DNA from: Paraspadella gotoi
Taxonomy: Eukaryota; Chaetognatha
Direction of reading: 5' to 3'
Assembly: GCA_051294375.1 (NCBI GenBank)
Contig: CM119271.1
Coordinates: 12,639,039-12,703,038, forward strand
Length of the DNA stretch: 64,000 nucleotides
Shown here one piece after another: positions 55,134 through 64,000 of the stretch. A program made the position numbers and the translations under genes. The notes under the pieces were generated by a model. The model did not search any database. It was not told the DNA's origin and worked only from the letters and a program-made list of their open reading frames with translations. Within the stretch, counting starts at the first letter, position 1; each line of letters starts with the position of its first letter.

Positions 55134-57858
55134 CTAGCGATTTGGACATCTAAACGTAGCAACGGAACCACGCCACCCCCCCCCAAAGCCCATCCCCCTC
55201 CCACATGGAGGAGCCACTTCAAGCGGACAAATCGATCTGGTCGGGAGGTCGTTGATGGCGAAGTATTGATGTCGAATGTCTTCGTCGAGAACGCGGACGA
55301 TCCTCGCGCCCGAGACGTCTTTCCCCAATTGAGCGCCCACCGCCGACGTCACGATCACCTGCCAAGAGAAAAACGCCAATTCGTTCGTCCAATCCAAAGA
55401 AGAGGATTTTTTTTTTTAAAGTCAACGCGAGACGGACGAACCTCCAAATCGCCCATTGCGCGCCCTCCCGCGTTTCGATGGTAATGCCCGCAAAATATTT
55501 TCCTGATGAAAAAAAGATTTTGATCCGAAGCTCAGGGGGACTGCTTATATTTGAACGGTTCCGTCACTGACACACAACAATGTCTCCAACACAATTCATT
55601 ACCGTCTCTTCACCTTCTCGTTTAAAAACGAGTTAATTTTAACAAAAACTCTAAATTAAACTCGCACCTAATAACCTATAATCAATCGGACCTGATGCCG
55701 CCCCGGTACAACTTTCTGAGCAGAGGCGTCCTTCGCTCCGACGGAAGATTAAAGTAAAGATCGTCGGGTTCTTCTGGATCCGCGAGGAAAGGAGGGATAT
55801 GCATGAACGCGACCCGATGTCGGGGTCGAGCCGAGGAAGCGGAGTCGTCGTCGTCGTCGTTGACTTGAGGGGCCTCCGAGGGGGCCCCGTCCGAGGGGGC
55901 CTCCGAGGGCGGACAGGATAAAGTTTTGTTCAGCCAAGATTCCTGCTCTTTGGCCAAAACTGGGACGAGACTGGGATCCTTGTAGTACTGCGGGAGATGA
56001 ATGAATTAGAAAATAAATCAATTTCAAAATAAACTTGAGTAAAAGCTAAGCGAGATGCCTAGTAACTCGGCAAAGTATTTGGGAAAACAAACTTTCGATA
56101 AACCGTTGGATTTGATTCTAATCCGTTTTCATTTACATTTTTGACTAATAAAACATTACTCTTCATTACGTTTAATTAGTAATTATCAACTGTCGTTTAA
56201 TAATAATTTATCCTATTCTTTTTTTTCCTTTTAATTCAAATCGCGTTACTTTATACTTTTCCGTATCAGATCAACTACTCTCTTGGCTCTTACAATGAGT
56301 ACTATATGTATTTAGTTCCGCTATTCATTAAGCATTTTTTCGCTTGGATTTACGATTCCCGATGCCCGTCTGCTTAATCCACTGACAAAGACCGACCGAC
56401 CAGACCTGGGAATTGACGACGACGAAGTGGACGCCCGCGACCCAAAACTCGAAGTAATCGTCGCCGAATTCGTCCGTGTATCGCTTGACGTCTTTGGGAG
56501 TTGGACGGTCGCCGACGTCGTGATTGCCGCAGACGCAAACGACCGGGATGGAAGGGTCCAACGCCGTCAGGGTTTCTGAGAGGTGAGGCCATTTGAATGG
56601 AGGTAAGTAAAAGGGATCGTGAAAGAGGAAAAAGGGAGTAAGTTAGCGCCTTATCCACACCCCTTCCCTCTAAGTGGGCTGAAGATGACTATCCGTAACT
56701 TCTATAACCCCCTTTAGTAGCCATGGAACGGGTCCTGGGCTTGGAACCAGGCTTGAGGGGTTCCCACGCCCCCCAAGGCGGCTTACGGCCGTCCTCACGC
56801 TTCCCACAGGGTAGGTACCGGGTTGGGATTGAACCCGGTACCTAGTGGTCATGAGCTGATTGCTTTACTCAATGAGCCACCGGGTAGGGACTGAAGGTGT
56901 CATGCTTATAGGCGGGGTGAACCTAGGCAATGCCCGACTACAGGGGTTAAGAGGCCGAGGATGACTTCCGTAACTTCTTTAATCCCTATTTAGCAGCCAT
57001 GGGAACTCGGGCTTGGAACCAGGGCCTCTCTGTCCCCCCCACCCTAGGCGGTTAACGGCCCATACAGAAATATCCGGGTTAAAAGAAAGGTTAGAGACAA
57101 AGTAAAAAAAAAAAAAAAAAGAAAGGCGAGTTGGAGCAAATTAAGCTTAACGACGAAATAGTAAATCTAAACTAAATCTTTATTTCTCACTCTTGAAATC
57201 CTTTTCCTGCTCCTCCCTCCTCGGATCGTCCCAAGGGAAAGAGTCGACCAAATCTCCGCAAATGACGAAGAATTTGGGTTTCGGTCTCATCGCGTTGATT
57301 TTGGCGATGAGTGCGGAGAGGAGCTCGATCTCCGCTTGCCATCCTCCAGTCTTGATCGTCTCAACGTCGTTTATGTCTTCTTTGAAACTGGGAGAGGAAG
57401 GGGGGGGAAATTGAGGGTAGATGGAACTCCGCGCGGGGATTGGTCTCTCCATTCGTAATGTTAATGTAAGAGCGTAATAAACCAGAAAAAAAAAGCCTTA
57501 TATTAATACAGAACATAAACCAATGGGACATGAAATAATTTACTTCTATATGCAAATTAGATTGATGAATTCAATCTCATGTACGGTGTCATTTTAAGAA
57601 TCTAACTCTTACATTATCGGACTGACTGACAGACTGCTCTGATAAAAAAATAATTGAAAGAAAAACTATCAAATCGTCATCATCATCATCATCATCATCA
57701 CCACATTCACATCCAGACCTTTCTATCATCCCGAACTGCGTGTCCGACCCTTGAACGAAGAAATAGGGCTCCAGCCATTGACCCTCTTCTTCGAAGGTCC
57801 ACCCTTCCAGCCCGCGGTCGCGTCCCTTCTTGATGACGAGGTCACCGGATGACGTCAT
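55134..57858 (-). CDS. CPPED1: Calcineurin-like phosphoesterase CPPED1
   Basis: CPPED1 is a cytosolic metallophosphatase reported to dephosphorylate AKT. Six exons: ATG 57858 (FVQGSDTQFGMI, family hallmark, to about 57704); 57185-57395 (KPKFFVICGDLVDSFPW, metal-binding GD); 56400-56575 (VVCVCGNHDVGDRPTPKDV, metal-binding GNHD, then WVAGVHFVVVNSQV); 55685-55990 (HRVAFMHIPPFL with the H-x-P-x-F element, plus an Asp/Ser-rich insert); about 55449-55500 (KIFCGHYHRNAGG, metal-binding GHYH); and from about 55360 (VIVTSAVGAQLGKDVSGARI). The last exon as written runs to 55134 with an odd basic and Gly-rich end. One base more near 55235 would end it as DLPDQIDLSA at 55219, closer to the family, so a sequencing error is possible. 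The donor of exon 1 is followed at once by a (GAT)n run. Confidence 0.9.
56660..56890 (-). repeat. tRNA-derived SINE, family A (best copy)
   Basis: On the minus strand, A-box GGTGGCTCATTGAGTAAAGC and B-box GGGTTCAATCCC are both well kept, followed by ACGGCCGTAAGCCGCC. In a CPPED1 intron, same strand as the gene. Confidence 0.75.
56925..57065 (-). repeat. Partial SINE, family A
   Basis: Second, shortened family A copy beside the first: TTCTTTAATCCC, TAGCAGCCATGG, GGGCTTGGAACCAGGG and CTAGGCGGTTAACGGCC. Confidence 0.6.
57676..57703 (-). repeat. (GAT)n run at the CPPED1 exon 1 donor
   Basis: About eight GAT units on the coding strand begin inside the donor itself (GTGATGATG). Confidence 0.8.
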
Positions 57859-58368
57859 CGCTCCCTTTCTGTTTTCGCCGTCAAAACGAGAGATGGCGCG
57901 TGAGCGAGCGAGCGAGCGAGACGTTGGGAAGAAAATCCGGTCAGGCGATCGACGAGACCGTTGAACCGGAGGAATGAACCGCCTCAGATCGAAAAGGAAA
58001 GGGTCATTTCCGCTTTGGGTTTAGTTTTTAACTAGCGGGGGTTCAGTTTTTGATTTGAGCGCCTTTAAAAATGCGGTGGGGAAAAAAGCGACTGTTTTTT
58101 TTAAAAAAAAGAAAGCTCTTCCGGTGGCAGTTTATTATCGATCCTAATTGATTAAAACTAATAATAATTGTAATAATATCGATGACTTATCGACGACAAT
58201 AAATAATTACGTACGAATGATTAGTTGTCAAAAAGGTAGGCGTATAAAATACATTAGGAGGCAAAAAAAGAAGCACCGAATTGAAAGAGTTTTTTTTTGT
58301 CGTGTGATTTTAAAGTTTCAGTCAGTACCCTTTTTCGTAACAAAGTAGTAGAGTATTCGACGTGACGA
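57859..58368. other. Spacer upstream of CPPED1
   Basis: Contains (GAGC)n near 57901-57920 and AT-rich sequence. It probably holds the CPPED1 promoter and the ZYG11-type 3' untranslated region; no motif is clear. Confidence 0.4.
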
Positions 58369-62986
<4,618 letters not shown>

Positions 62987-63263
62987 TTTTGTTCTTAGTT
63001 TAATCGTAATTTAAGAGGGGAAACGAACATGGCGAAAAACTCACTTTGTTAAAAATAAAAAAAAAAATAAAAAAAATAACAGACGCGGTAAAAAAAAGAC
63101 GAATCATAAATAGGGATGTAACGAAGGGCGATTTAAATATAACATAACTTGGGGGAAGTTGCTTTAGTCCTCAACTCCGCCCAATAAACGAAGGAACGGA
63201 AGAACAAACGAGGTAACGGACTGACGAATGTCAGTGACCAAGGAACTAAAGGAACTCACTCGA

Positions 63264-63964
63264 CTACTTCTTCCACGCGACCAAAGCGAAACACCGAGGC
63301 GACACGATGGGATCGAAGAGACGAATCAAACCCACGTCGGTCGTCCACTTCGACTCCAACAAATAAACGAATCTGTCCAAGAGGACGAGGCTTTCCACGA
63401 CGGGCGAGAGACAAGTTCGGAGTTGATGAAAGGCCAAGAGGCGATTGCGGAAGGGAAGGAATCCTTCCACGAAGGCTTCCAGTTCTTCGTCGGGCGGGAG
63501 GGTCGAGTCCAGAGTCTCGAGTCCCATCTTGAGGTAGTCTATGTCAGAGCGGCAACGCTTCGAGGCGTTCTTCAATAACTTCTTGCGTTGAGCGGGAAAA
63601 CCGTATTTGTCTGTGGGAGGAAAAAAAAAAGAAATTAAAAAATACGACTTGAAGTTACAAACAAAAAAACAATTGAAGAGAGCAAAGTATATCCTGTCAA
63701 ATCCTTTCCCTCTCACCTTGGATCAAAACGTCGAAAACTGCGCGGGAAAAGATCCGAGGATGTGGCCGACGCTTCGCCCGCCATATTCGATCCGGGGGCT
63801 GACTCGCCAACATCCGGGCGTTTTGACCCAAAACGAAGTCGCGACTTTTGAGAGCGTGGCTCATGGGGAAGTGAGGGGCGGACGAGGCGTTGGGGGAAGA
63901 AGGATCGAGAGTCAGAGGAAAATCGAAGGAGTCGGTTGTACGTTTCGGTCTGGCACAAGTTGAA
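63264..63964 (-). CDS. METTL25B: METTL25B (RRNAD1)-like methyltransferase-like protein, 3' part
   Basis: The 5' part lies beyond the window. Two exons are visible. One runs 63720 to the window side (FPMSHALKSRDFVLGQNARM, then LASQPPDRIW). The other is 63264 to about 63612 (DKYGFPAQRKKLLKNASKR and the strongly diagnostic end RTCLSPVVESLVLLDRFVYL, then VSPRCFALVAWKK). METTL25B resembles METTL25 and carries a methyltransferase-like domain whose SAM-binding part would be upstream; its substrate is uncertain. The stop at 63264 is about 280 bases before the ZYG11-type start on the same strand. Confidence 0.8.
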
Positions 63965-64000
63965 AGGGATTTGATGAAATATATAATGAAATAATAATGA

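Overview
The window is nuclear DNA from an animal. Spliced GT-AG genes encode metazoan proteins (an RAD6-type E2, RPL13, a tetraspanin, ACAP, BPHL, CPPED1, PPP4R2, a ZYG11-type CUL2 adaptor, METTL25B). They are separated by AT-rich non-coding DNA, long GA/CT microsatellites, tRNA-derived SINEs, TIR elements and a decayed BEL/Pao retroelement. Exons are GC-rich with many GAC/GTC/GCC-type codons and introns are mostly short. I cannot name the species; a non-vertebrate metazoan with a compact genome fits. Three runs of N, and many single-base indels between near-identical copies, suggest a lightly polished long-read assembly, so apparent frameshifts need caution.

Layout. 1-12.0 kb: two copies of a ~5 kb segment (1-4573 and 6928-12011) with SINEs, CT/GA microsatellites and one putative two-exon ORF; between them lie a degenerate TTAGGG-like tract and a pyrimidine-rich tract. 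12.4-15.4 kb: two plus-strand multi-pass membrane ORFs, the first XK-related-like. 15.4-19.6 kb: BEL/Pao gag-protease remains, with inverted copies of a short terminal repeat at about 15.44 and 19.6 kb. From 19.6 kb to the end every recognised gene is on the minus strand: ACAP (3' part missing), UBE2A/RAD6-like, a BPHL pseudogene beside an intact BPHL, a tetraspanin, a small TMEM14-like membrane protein, a TRMT10C-like gene, RPL13, a repeat-rich stretch (38.7-42.3 kb), a cytokine-receptor-like FN3 receptor, a second TRMT10C-like gene, PPP4R2, CPPED1, a ZYG11-family gene and the 3' end of METTL25B.

The genes are mostly unrelated in function. The exceptions are two divergent TRMT10C-like (mitochondrial RNase P / tRNA m1R9 methyltransferase family) genes, which share exon structure and both appear to lack the usual catalytic Asp, and the BPHL gene/pseudogene pair. 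RPL13, TRMT10C-like 1, the TMEM14-like gene and the tetraspanin are packed head to tail with gaps of about 80-210 bp.

The most unusual pattern is that four genes (ACAP, tetraspanin, PPP4R2, ZYG11) each carry a short tandem array whose unit contains a real splice site, so donors or acceptors are multiplied 4-5 times. In ACAP the unit is 24 bp and every copied donor keeps frame. Two TIR elements sit in introns of the FN3 receptor and the second TRMT10C-like gene.
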